Below are positions 37,835-48,239 of a stretch of DNA of 57,069 nt, in pieces (the stretch's first letter is position 1; each line of letters begins with the position of its first letter). The notes under the pieces are model-generated. The model was not told the origin of the DNA. It saw only the letters and a list, made by a program, of their open reading frames with translations, and did no database searches. The stretch is from Porphyra umbilicalis (Eukaryota; Rhodophyta; Bangiophyceae; Bangiales; Bangiaceae). A program made the position numbers and the translations under genes. The DNA is taken from contig KV919170.1 of assembly GCA_002049455.2 (NCBI GenBank), positions 1 through 57,069 on the forward strand, read 5' to 3'.

Positions 37835-40800
37835 ATGAAGCGGAGACGGTGCACTGTCAAAGGATGTGATGACCGACGTCTGTTCACTCCCATGCACTTG
37901 GGCCGTCACGTGCGCATTAGGCACCGGCTTGCAAAAGCCGCGAATGGCGCGGACCATGCTGGGACTGCAAGACGCCTGGCGATGGGGAGCTCAACAGAGG
38001 AGGAGGATGGGAGCGGTGGAGACGGGACCAGCGAGGAAGAGGATGCCGGAGTTGGGGCGGGTGGAGATGACAATGGCGGGGAGGAAGATGTTGGTCATGA
38101 TTTGGATGGTGGTGGTGTTGGGGATGGTGGAGGCGGTGGAAGTGATACATGGGAACTTGGATCGGTATTCGACGAAGCAAGCTCCTCGAAACACGACAGC
38201 GACGCCTCAACGACAACTGACGACATTTCTGGTGCGTGTTTGAGTGGGGGACCAGATGATGGTAGAACCGTCGAGATGCGGGTCGCTGACGACCTGCACG
38301 TTGCGGCTGGTGTGGACCGCGCCACTCCTGTCTTTCGTGATGGTGACCTCGGTGACACGCTTTGTGGAGAAGTGTTGGACAACATCGATGGCTTTGGAGA
38401 CGAAAAGGTCTGTCGCTCGGTGTTCGAGGACAACGCCCCGTCGGACACTTTTGCTTTCATCACACCATCACTGCGTGATAAGTTTTCCAACACCTGCACA
38501 ATGTCCGGAGCGCGCATTGCAGCTGCACATCAGATGTGCTTGTCGGTCGAGAGGGCGACCGACGCGACGACAACGCCGTTCAAGGACGCGTTCCCCACGC
38601 CAGCATCGCGCAAGACCGCAGTGCGGAACGAAAAAAAGCGCATGCTACGGAAGCTGGGATGGATGGAAGCCGTCGTCAAGACAAAGGTTGGTACTCACCG
38701 TATCCTCCTCCGCAAGGGTCTTCAAGCTGTGCAAGACTGTCTTTCGGGGGCCTCAACCGTCAGGTGGGAGCGGGGATCAGATGAGTGTACCTGTGCAGCG
38801 GGCGTGTGTTACACGCCAAATGCATCCCACGTTGGGTCAGATGCAGACTCCCAAGACGGGGCAGATGCAGCAACATCAAGATTGAAAGACGCGGACGTCC
38901 ATCCCAGGACCGCGACGCCAACAACCGCGTGCGCTATGTGCACGCCATCGGTCTCGGAAGGAGGCGAAGTTTCAGACCCACCTGTGCTGCAAGACGGAGA
39001 CGTACTGCGGGACATCTTTGATGGTCGTGCATATTGGGCCCAGCGCGCGGATGTCAACCACGTGTTTGGCTTGCGCGCACTGATGCTGGCACTGGCACTT
39101 TACTTAGATGGGACGGTGGTGACCTCCTCCGGTGGTACGTTCTCACACATTCCCGCTTCTTTACATTGCGCCGGCTAGTTATGGCCAGTGGTAGCATCAC
39201 CATACCATCTTCGACAGATTCGATACCATCTGTACCATGCATCTCGCTACATTCCAAAAGCTAACGGGCCCGTGCCACTCCTGTTTTGGCCTTTCTGTCT
39301 CTGCTCATTATTTCCCTGGCAGGTGTTTCGGCGTACCCACTGCGAATGAGAGTGATGAACATCGTGTCAAAGGCGCCAGAATTGGTCGTCGTGGCATACA
39401 TGCCGCAGGTACGGTCTCGGTACGAGGCAATGTCTCAATCCAAGGCTGCAGAGGCTCGAGCAGAGATCCTCCAACGCACCACCGCGCTGGTCTTCCGATA
39501 TGTCATGCTTGCCAGTCACTTCGGCACGGAGATGACTTTGCCGGACGTTGTGGTGATGAACATCAGTCCGAGACTTATTCTGTACGTGTCGGACCAGCCC
39601 GACGAGCGCGACGTTAGGTGTCTCAAGCGGCATGGTAGCGCCCACGACTGCACGCCATGTATGACACGCTCTACATCGTGTGGAGTTCGGCCTTCCAGGA
39701 GTAACTCTCCCAAGAAGCGGAACGTGCTCAAGACCGTTAAACTGCAGCTCAAGGGGGCGCGAATGCGGGGTATACGGGGTAACGGTGTCGTCATCAATGC
39801 CATTGAGACCGCCAACAGCACCCACTGCGTTGTGCCAGCACTCGCCGGCTGGGCAGGTCTGGGTTCCGGTCCGCTGCTGCTATACCAGATCTTTGGGTTT
39901 GACCGGCTGCATGTACGTTGCACGTTTCTTTCTTCTTTTGACTATTTCCAACTACTTCTTGCATGCGATTGCGCTAGACGGCATCTTGACTGACCAGATA
40001 TCCATGCCATGCACACTCCATGCAACTCACACCCTCGTGCGCCTTATTTTGCCGCCCACAGGTGTTGGACCTCGGCATCTGCAGGACGCTGACAACAGCT
40101 GTGCATGCCTTTGCTCATGAGCTCGCCGGAACAAAGAAGCTCGCGCACGGCACAGCGGGAGAGATGCTGCGGATCGCCAACAAGCGGTTTTTGCTCGCGT
40201 GCTGAACGCATCGCGTCTCATCCATCTTTCCCGGGTATGTTTTTGCTCGTCTTGACAGATGCACTATTTCAACGGTGAGCAATGTGGTCAAAATGACATT
40301 GCAATGCCGACAGATGGTGTTGCGCAATGTGATCATTTCTGACGTCGCTGGGTATAGCCCTCGCTGCTTCGTTCGTCTGCCTCCATGCATGTTCCACAGG
40401 TACTTCATCAAATATGGAGAGAAACAAGCTACCTTGAAAGGCAAAGAGCACCGTGAGGCGGTGCACTTCTTGGCTTTCGCCGCTGCCGGCTTGTTCGGGC
40501 GGACAGGCGCCGGAGGGCGGGATCACCGCGTCCTCCTGTGGGTTCTATGCGAGCTCGCAGCGATCTTGAAGAGCGCCTTCAACCTGCGGCCAGAGACTTG
40601 GGCGCAGGCCAAGTCGGTCTGTCGTCGGATGAGTCGCTGGATTGAGAACGACTTTCAGACCCTCTTTGGGCCCTCGCACACAACTAAGCTGCATCGCGCC
40701 GTGTCTCATTTGTTGGATAAGTTCATCCTTCGAGGCAACCTTCAAGACGGCAACACAGGCGTCAACGAGGCGCTGCATAAATTTGTCAAGCAGGCATTTG

Positions 40801-41507
40801 CTCTCACGAACAAGAGTGGTGACAAGGCAGCACTGCAGATGGTGTTGACTGAGCAGATTGAGAGCCTTGTACGTCGGTCGCGGCAGGTATCAAGAACACC
40901 TGCCAAAAAAGCTGGAACTGTGCGCCGCGTGCGTGCTCGTGGAGCGGTCAGCTCTTTCTCGGAATTCGCAGCCACGTCAGGCTTGGTCACCTTGGACGAG
41001 GCCTTGCATTGCTCTACATCTGACCACATCACGACTCAATCCGGGGCATTGCTTCCTGGTGCGGGAGACCATCGAGCGCGCGGCGAGCGCACTATGCTCT
41101 GGGCAACAAGGGACCTGGGCGGACGCCCATGGTATGACTGGGTGCGCTACCGTACGGACGACGGGACTGTTCGTGTCGGGCAGGCACGGGCAGTTGTTGC
41201 GGCGCACAACGGCACCCTCATGCGCACTGTTGTTCTGCATCGTGCTGAGTACGCTAGCACCGTACTCGACTGTCCCTTCACGGCGTATGGGTGCAAGACG
41301 CTGCAGTGGTGCAGTCAGGTTTGCGAGGGAAAGGTACACCTCGACCTTGAGGCCATTGATTTGCACCAGGTCATCGAGGTACTGTGCGTAGAGCACGACT
41401 GGGAGGAGTGGGTGGATCGTATCGGGGTGTGTCGATTCCCCCAGAGCTTTGCTTCTGATGCGAGCGACTGGCGCGACTATCGCTTCTTCATCAACAACTT
41501 CGTGTGA
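37835..41507 (+). CDS. spliced CACTA-superfamily transposase, Plavaka/KDZ-like, with N-terminal C2H2 finger
   Basis: Exon 1 (37835-39134) starts MKRRRCTVKGCDDRRLF and forms a C-x4-C-x13-H-x4-H zinc finger, then an acidic linker. Its end, YLDGTVVTSSG, joins across intron 1 (39135-39322, GTACGT...GGCAG) to GVSAYPLRMRVMNI. Together they give the D..T...G...YP....NI block typical of Plavaka/KDZ transposases. Exon 2 (39323-39912) holds VVVAYMPQ, LPDVVVMNISPRLILYVSDQ, PDERDVRCLKRHG and DCTPC, ending FGFDRLH. Intron 2 (39913-40061, GTACGT...CACAG) joins it to VLDLGICRTLTTAV (exon 3 from 40062). A small exon near 40259-40273 and intron 40274-40399 (GTGAGC...CACAG) lead to RYFIKYGEKQATLKGKEHRE and the C-terminal part, including NLQDGNTGVNEALHKFVKQ, ending at 41507. 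The exon 3 end was not resolved. Family assignment is by pattern, not alignment. Confidence 0.65.
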
Positions 41508-42600
41508 GGAGAGGGGGAGGGTCGAGAGTACGTGATAATGTGTGCATAAACCTCTTTGAGCATCTAGATGATTTTGCTGACAATCTGCTACATTTGCTGA
41601 CATTGGATGACATCTCATCCGTCACACCTCTTCCACGAGTGGAAACTCGTTGGGTCCTCAACACCCCAAAGACCTGAATCACTGCCAAGCGTGTGATAGA
41701 GATGCTCTCAAACGGCCTCAAAGGCCCTTTTCCTGAGGCTCGCGCACAGACTAAGTCATTCGGGAGTGTCTTGGCAGTGAGAGCTGTTCAACCCAGAATC
41801 GCGGTCGCATTAGAGACGCCCGTCCTCGCTGTGGGTCTCTCTGGTGGCGTCGAGGAGGCACACCTGCGTGATTGGCGATTGTTAGACCACAGGTCCAACG
41901 AATCATCTGCAATCAGTCCTGCACGGACTCGGTTTACTTCCTGCAGCCCCCCAGCACGTGGTCAAAAAACGTTCCTCGTGTTTGTTTACAGGCAAGGTGA
42001 CACTCACTTGGGCCACTGGACGCACTGGGGTGGATTGACGACCCACCCTAACGCTTGAGATGCATTTCAAATGATGTCCTAACCGGATCAGAGAACTCCA
42101 GCTGACACAGTTGTTGCGGATGGCCGGATGGTTGCACGCATTTTCCTGCCTTTGGTATCATTATGGACTGCCCTAAGATCAGTTTGGCGGTCAAGTCCTC
42201 ACGCTCTCAGTCTTGGAAGCGACCGGTCGCGGCCATGGACTTTGCAGCAGAGAAATGACATATACGGAATAGAAAATGACGACAAGATGCAACCATGTAC
42301 TTCTTGGAGCACGTCGAGAGCCGTCCCGATGTCGTGCATAGCGCTCGAGATGCGGTGCGATGCAGAAATTGACATCAAGATGCAGGTGGGCGCGGCTGCC
42401 GACGATGGTTTGGGTATTGACCGCAGGAGGACTCCTGGCACTATGTGGAGGACCAGCCGGCTGAGAAGGTCCGCCAGCACTGTGCGTGGCACCGGCTCAC
42501 GATGAGAAGAAGGGTGTAATACAACTAAAAAAAACCCAGTTCAGGGTACCCCTGACACACACCTCCGATAATAGATCCAACCCAACTAGGGACAAGCATG
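41508..42600. other. no gene seen
   Basis: 3' flank of the Plavaka-like gene and onward; short unsupported frames only. Contains TTGCTGACATT/TGACAATC words near 41575-41605 and a palindromic TCAGGGTACCCCTGA near 42542. Confidence 0.4.
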
Positions 42601-42658
42601 GTAGGGGGCGGGACTACCCAGCACTCAACGCCCCGGTACCCTACCCGGACAAGGGTCA

Positions 42659-43306
42659 CTACTCCTTGCCCGGCGAGTTCGGGCGGTCGTCGCCGGCGTA
42701 CCCCCCGTAGTGGTCGTAGCCCGGCGGGTCTACCGGGTACTCCTGGGCCGACCCCCGGTCCGTGGGGCCCAGCCCCCACGACGAGCGCGGCGCCCTACTC
42801 GGCGCCGCCCCCGAAGCGGCATACCCCCCAGCGGATGTGGGGTGGCCGCCCCCATGGTAGGGCGCGGCGTAGCCAGCCGGCTCCCCGGCGTACGGGGCTC
42901 GACTGGAGCCCCAGCCCGCCGAAAGCACTGCAGGCCCAGGCGCCACCCGCTGGCCGTGCCCTCCCAGGCGGGAGGCCATCTGGTACTCGATGGCCTCTGG
43001 GGTGGTGTCGACAAGGAACTGCGCGGCCGAGGCAGTACGGGGGGACGAGGAGTCCCGCAGTACGGCCCCCGCCCCCCGGGTAACCCACGCCAGGTTGTTC
43101 ACCAGGGAGGCCACTATCGCCTCCCCATGGGCCGCCCTAAGCGCCCCCGCCGCACTTCGTCGGCGGTTCTGCCAACGTGCTTGTTCGGTTACTTCAGAGT
43201 GTTTCGAGAGCCCCACCGCATGGTGCTCCCGGGCAATGTGCGATTCCAGGCTGGAGACGGACTGTTGACAGATTGGTGCTCCCCAGATTTCGACTGCATC
43301 GACCAT
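42659..43306 (-). CDS. hypothetical 215-aa ORF, possible gag-like or structural fragment
   Basis: N-terminal half (EIWGAPICQQSVSSLESHIA, EVTEQARWQNRRRSAAGAL, ASLVNNLAWVTRGAGAVL, TPEAIEYQMASRLGG) has a balanced helical composition. The C-terminal half is Gly/Tyr/Pro-rich (GGYAASGAAPS, PPGYDHYGGYAGDD). A helical core followed by a low-complexity tail is seen in gag-like fragments, but no family is recognised. It could equally be a composition-driven frame. Confidence 0.25.
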   Translation of the reverse strand: MVDAVEIWGAPICQQSVSSLESHIAREHHAVGLSKHSEVTEQARWQNRRRSAAGALRAAHGEAIVASLVNNLAWVTRGAGAVLRDSSSPRTASAAQFLVDTTPEAIEYQMASRLGGHGQRVAPGPAVLSAGWGSSRAPYAGEPAGYAAPYHGGGHPTSAGGYAASGAAPSRAPRSSWGLGPTDRGSAQEYPVDPPGYDHYGGYAGDDRPNSPGKE

Positions 43307-43399
43307 TCCGTGGCCAAGTCAATGGGAAAGCGCTGCGTGCGGCCAAGTCCCAGCGGCGTGGGCTACTTTCCCTCAAATTCGGGATGAATCCGAGCATAC

Positions 43400-43980
43400 C
43401 GCGCTCGGGCCGCTTCTCAATTGCGGCACAAGAATCTCAAAGCGGTTTCTCCGATCTTGGCAAGGGCTCTGCAGCGTCATGAGACCGGAATATCGCCCGC
43501 ATTGCGAATCCGACGGGGCTCTGTGGGGCTCCCGATCTCGTTCTCCAGATACTCTGGCTGTCAGCTGATCTGGCGATCCAATCTGCGTTGCCCTATCTGA
43601 CAGACCGTGATGCTGACAGTAACTCTGCCCGTCGGCGACAGGTGTCGATGCTTCTCATTGGATAAAAGCCGTGTGTCCTTTTATATGCTCCTTTCCCCTT
43701 GTTTTTACAGAATAATGATTGGTTGGGGGCCGTCCTTTACCCCGGAGATTACCCCAATATTATATTGATGTGCGGAGGGGGGGCTCTACGCTGGTGGCGG
43801 ATGCCATTGTGGACCGATCGTGAGGCGGGTAGTCGTGGGACCGGCAATGGCGGCGGCGGCAGGCCAATGGGCAGGCAGCAGCCGGCGCGGACACCCCCCC
43901 CCCCCCTCACCGACCCGTGTGCTGGGGCAAAGGGCGCTATATGGCCCCACCCCGACCCGCCACCCGCACTTCGCCCTTGA
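43400..43980. other. no gene seen
   Basis: Lower-GC sequence upstream of the CCG block. No supportable coding or repeat feature. Confidence 0.4.
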
Positions 43981-45715
43981 CGGCGGTCGTGGCGGTGGCG
44001 GTGGCGGTGGCGTCGGCGGTGGAGGTGGCGGCAGCGGCGGCGAAGGCGGCTGCAGCGACGATGGCGGCGGCAGCGACACTGGAGGCGGCGGCGGCGGCGA
44101 CGCGCAGCAGCTGCACCCGCCACTCCTCTGTGGACGTGGAACGGCCGCGCGTCGGTGGGGATGGGGGGGCGGTCGCCGCCGCCGCCGCGGTGGCACCGCT
44201 GTGCATCGCGCGCTGCCGTGCGGCGTCAAGAGTGGCGGCTGTGGCAACCGCGGCGCCTGGCCGCTACCTCTGGCGGCAGGACGCGGAAGCGGCAGTGGCC
44301 GCTTGTCGCTTGGGGTTCGGGCGGGATCGACGCCGCCTCCAAGGCACGCAGCTGCGCAGCGGCAAGGGATGCGGCGGCGGCAATGCCGGCGCACCGTCGA
44401 CGCTGTTCGTGGTGGGAAGCGGCGGCATCAACGGCTGCGCGTCGGTCTGGATGGGAGAGGTGGGGCTGCCAGCGCCGCCACAGTGGTGCCGCGGCGCAAT
44501 GCGCGCGCCAGCGCGGCGTCAACGGCGGTGGCGGCGTCAGGAGTGGCGCACTGCTCACACGTTTCTCCCCGCCACGTCGCCGCGGCAGCGCCGACGCAGG
44601 GCCGCGGCCGCGCGCGGGGCGGCCGCTCGGCGACGCAGCCGCCGCCGACGGGCGGCGGGAGCGGCGGCGGCCGTCGCGGTCGCTCCGCCGGCGGCCGCCG
44701 TCGGCGCCGCCCGCCGACGCGCCCGCGGCGGCAGACGCGGCAGAGGCCCCGCCGGCGGGTGAGGGCGCAGCCGCGCCTGCGGCCGACGCGCCCGCCGCGC
44801 CGCCGCCGCCGCCGAAGGCCACCGCGGCGTCGCCTGACGGGTCCGCGGTGCGGGCGGGGGGGCGGGCCGCACCGGCGGCGGGCGCAGGCCGCCCCGCGGC
44901 GCCGTTGCCCGCGTCGCCGCCGCTGCGTTGGCGGCTGCCCGTGGCCAAGGCGCCGCCAACGGCGGCGCAGGCGGTGGCCGACGGGCACGCGGCGGCGGGG
45001 CTTGTGGAGATCCCAACCGCCCCGACGGGCGGCGACGCCGGGCGGCCCGACGGAAACGACGGCGGCCGCGGCAGCGCGGCTCCGGCGACGCGCGCCGCCC
45101 CGGCGCCCGGGGAGGCGTCGACGCACAGGCGACACCCCCGCCGCCGTCCCCACCTCCGTCGCCCACGCCAAGGCGCTCCGCCGCCGCGACCGATGCGCAG
45201 GCGGCACTGGCAAGAGCGTCACCACCGCCCCCCCCCGCGCCCCCGCACCGCAGGTGGCCCCCCCCCGCTCCGCCCCGCCGTCCCCGCCGTCGCCGCTCAC
45301 GCCACCGCCGCCGCCACCGAAGGCGGCGACGGGCACCGCCGCAGCGGCCAGTCCGCCGGCGTCCGCCGCGGCGCGCCCCCCCACTGACCCCCGATCATCG
45401 TCGTCGCCCCGCGCCGGCCGCCGCGCCCGCACCGCCGCCCGGGCACCGCGCCAGCGCTCCGCGTCGCCGCCGCCGGCACGCGCCGACGCGGCAGTTGCCG
45501 CCGGCGGTCGCGACAGCGTCGACGGTCCGCAGCCGACGCCGTGGCCCGTGCCGCCCGCCGCGGGCGGCGGCGGCGGCACGGCGGCGCGCCGCCGCTTGTC
45601 GGGCTCCCGCCGCGCGAGCCGAAGAGGGTGCGTCGCCGCTGCCGCCGCGCAGATTGACGCGTCCGCGCCGGCGGTGGCGGGCGGCGGATGCGGCGGCGTT
45701 CGCGCGGCGGCCGAC

Positions 45716-45750
<35 letters not shown>

Positions 45751-46290
45751 GAAGGCAGACCGCGGCGGCGCGGCGGCGGCCGACGGCGGCGCCGACGCGG
45801 CGGCGGCCGGTGACGCGCCTTGCCCCCACGCGGTGGCGGATGCCCCCTCCCCCGCTCCCGCGGCCGGCTGTCTGCCGGCCGACGCACTGCGGAACGACTG
45901 GGACGGGTGGGCGGCGGCGGCAACGGCCAACCACCACGCCGCCGCGGGCGCCGCCGCCGCGGGTGCTGACGGCCCCGCCGCCGCCTCCCCCCCGCCGTCA
46001 AGGCGCTCGTCGCCTACGTGCTCGCCGTCGGGGGCAGGAAGCGGTGCTCGCCGCCCACGCAGCGTTCTTGGCCTACCGCTACGGCGCGGGGGCGGCGCAG
46101 CTGGGGGGGACCTGGACGTGAGCGCGCTGCTGCGGGGGCGCCGCGCCTACGCGGTGGCGCGGTCGGCGGCGGCTGGGGGGGGGGGGGGGACCCCCGCCGG
46201 GGGTTGCGGCCCGCTGACGCGGCGGGCCGCAGGGGGGGGGGGGAGGGGGGGGCGGCCGCTACCGCGGCCGCGGCAGCAGCGGCGTTGCGT
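43980..46290. repeat. CCG/CGG low-complexity block
   Basis: 2.3 kb of GGCGGTGGCGG, GCCGCCGCC and CGCCGCGG-type sequence with G runs near 46180 and 46230. It creates an 829-codon frame on + (43820-46309) and a 500-codon frame on -, both of pure Ala/Arg/Pro/Gly composition with no domain, treated as artefacts. Confidence 0.75.
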
Positions 46291-46946
46291 GATCGACAAT
46301 GTCATTTGACTAATTTGGTTGGTCACATGTCCGTCATTGATTGGCACTAAATTGGATTAACACATCTGCATCCGCCAAATAGTACTGAAACATATGCTCA
46401 AAATCAGTGGTACATAATTTGCGCAGATTATGCCAGAAACCGGCACGGCCGGATGCTGATCCGCCGCTGAAGTGCTCCCGTGGTGCTACCGTCTGCGACA
46501 CATTTAGCCTGCCTGTGCGACTCTCTGGCGACACTCTGTTATATTGTGTCGCCATTGTGTCGCCCATAAGGAACCAAAGAGTCACCTTGCGCACGACCGC
46601 CGACGTTGGTGAGGTGGACGCCGGGGCGTGTGCGCGCCGCGGGATGACTTACCCCCAGCTGAGGCCCTGCCCCGCCCGCAGGGCCGGGTAGTACGGGACC
46701 CCCGGCGGGGCAAACGTCGGACGGCCCGACCGCCCAACGGGTGACACCCCCGCCCGGGTGGTCCGCCGGAAAGCGCCCCCACGAGCAGGGGGGCGCTCGG
46801 CAGTACCCCTAAGGCGCTCACGCTGGTGGGGGGAACTTACCCCCGGGGCACCCCAACCCGACTCGGGCGGGGGCGACGTCGCCGTTACCCCCGCAGCATA
46901 GGGGAAGGCAAGGTCACCCAGGCCCTCACGGAGGCCTATGCGCCTG
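46291..46946. other. no gene seen; left flank of element B
   Basis: Ordinary then C/G-rich sequence. GCCTG (46942-46946) abuts the element B LTR; its duplicate, if any, lies beyond the window end. Confidence 0.4.
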
Positions 46947-47338
46947 TGTGGTATTATTAACGTTAGTTCAATTACCAGTGTACTGAGACCGACCGTAGCC
47001 AAGCAATAAAGCGAGTTCTATCGCCGTCGCGGCGAGGAAGAAGACCTTTTGTTGAAGGGCATCCGATGGGGAGCCGGGTGGTGCCCACGACGGCGACCCC
47101 GGACCCACGGTGGTTTAATACAAACAACGGCACTGGTCGATCGACCATCCGATCAAGCGATCGTATGAGTGCCGGCAGACAGATAAGACAGGCAAGCAAA
47201 CAAGCAATAAAAAATAAACAATGCGGAAGTAACCCCCCAAAGGGCGTGCCACACGCCGAGTCACACACATCCGTGGATTCGGCCAGTCAAGGGGGCTACT
47301 CGTGGCTAATTGCCAATTGGTAGCAGAGATATGCTACA
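46947..47338 (-). repeat. 3' LTR of element B (392 bp)
   Basis: On the minus strand it runs TGTAGCATAT...AATACCACA, TG...CA ends. A short purine stretch (TTGGAGG) lies just upstream on the minus strand as a weak polypurine tract. Confidence 0.92.
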
Positions 47339-48013
47339 TACCTCCAACGCGAGATTCGAACCGTCCCGGTGAGATCCGAGGATGGTGAAACCCGATTGGG
47401 TGATCGCGGCCCCTTACGGGCCCGCGCGGGCGCAACCGCCCTGGCGATGGGAGCCGTGGGGGGCGCGCCGCCCAGTCCCGATTGGGGGGAGGTGGCGGTT
47501 CGCCGTCGTCGGTCGCGACCGTCCCGCCACACACGCGTGGGCGTGGGTGGCGGGCAGCTGACGCTGCGGATCCGACCGGCGCTTGCGCGTACACGCGCCC
47601 TCGCAGGGGAGTCGGCGTCGGCGTCGGCGTGGTGGCCAAACGGCCGGTTGACAGGCGACCAGCGTCGGGGTTAAGACCCGTTGGTGCGCGGGTGCGTGGT
47701 GCAACACGCGTTGGGACAACCGTCGTCGGCGCCGAGTGGCTCCTCCTTCGTCGGGGGTTTGACTACCCCGACGACACGGCGGAAGCCGGGGTGCGGGTCC
47801 GCGTTGTTATCGGCACGGGGCCATCCCGTGTCTTCGTGCTCACGCACAGGTCGCTGCCTAACGGCAAGGTTGAGTAGGGGTGCGTCGCCGCAAGGTGGCA
47901 CACCGCGAGGTGTTGGGCCCGGAGAGTGTGGGTTTGCGCGGAGTGGGGGGGGGCGGCGCGCACGGCGGCAAGGCGGCAAGCCCGGCGGCAAGGGCGGCGA
48001 GCGCGGCGGCAAG
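47339..48013. other. 3' region of element B before the antisense gene
   Basis: No gene called. Since it lies upstream of the plus-strand antisense gene, it is where that gene's promoter would be; the adjacent LTR could also act. Contains GTCGGCGTCGGCGTCGG near 47612-47628. Confidence 0.4.
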
Positions 48014-48211
48014 GGCGGCAAGCGCGGCCAGCCCGGCGGCGACGGCGGCAAGGGCGGCAAGCGCGGCCAGCCCGGCGGCGACGGCGGCAAGGGCGGCAAG
48101 CGCGGCCAGCCCGGCGGCGACGGCGGCAAGGGCAAGGGCGGCAAGCGCGGCCAGCCCGGCGGCGACGGCGGCAAGGGCGGCAAGCGCGGCCAGCCCGGCG
48201 GCGACGGCCAG
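48014..48211 (+). repeat. 39-bp tandem repeat, five units, collagen-like in one frame
   Basis: Units 48014-48052, 48053-48091, 48092-48130, a 6-base GGCAAG insert, 48137-48175 and 48176-48211 (partial). In the frame that ends at 48292 they encode GGKRGQPGGDGGK, a Gly-X-X pattern as in collagen-like proteins. In the frame of the antisense gene they read Ala/Ser-rich. Which frame, if any, is translated is unknown. Confidence 0.85.
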
Positions 48212-48239
48212 GGTAAACACCCCCCGGACGGCCAACGCG

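Noticed and set aside
37815..41690. CACTGCCAAGC at 37815 and ~41675 as CACTA transposon ends
   Set aside because: The two copies are direct, not inverted, and one lies immediately before the start codon.
43820..46309. 829-codon open frame on + (and a 500-codon one on -)
   Set aside because: Pure Ala/Arg/Pro/Gly composition from CCG repeats; open in several frames at once; no domain.
47341..47365. Primer-binding site next to the left LTR of element B (GCGAGATTCGAACCG looks tRNA-derived)
   Set aside because: Gag and pol are on the minus strand, so this is the 3' side; the true primer site is at 56684-56668.
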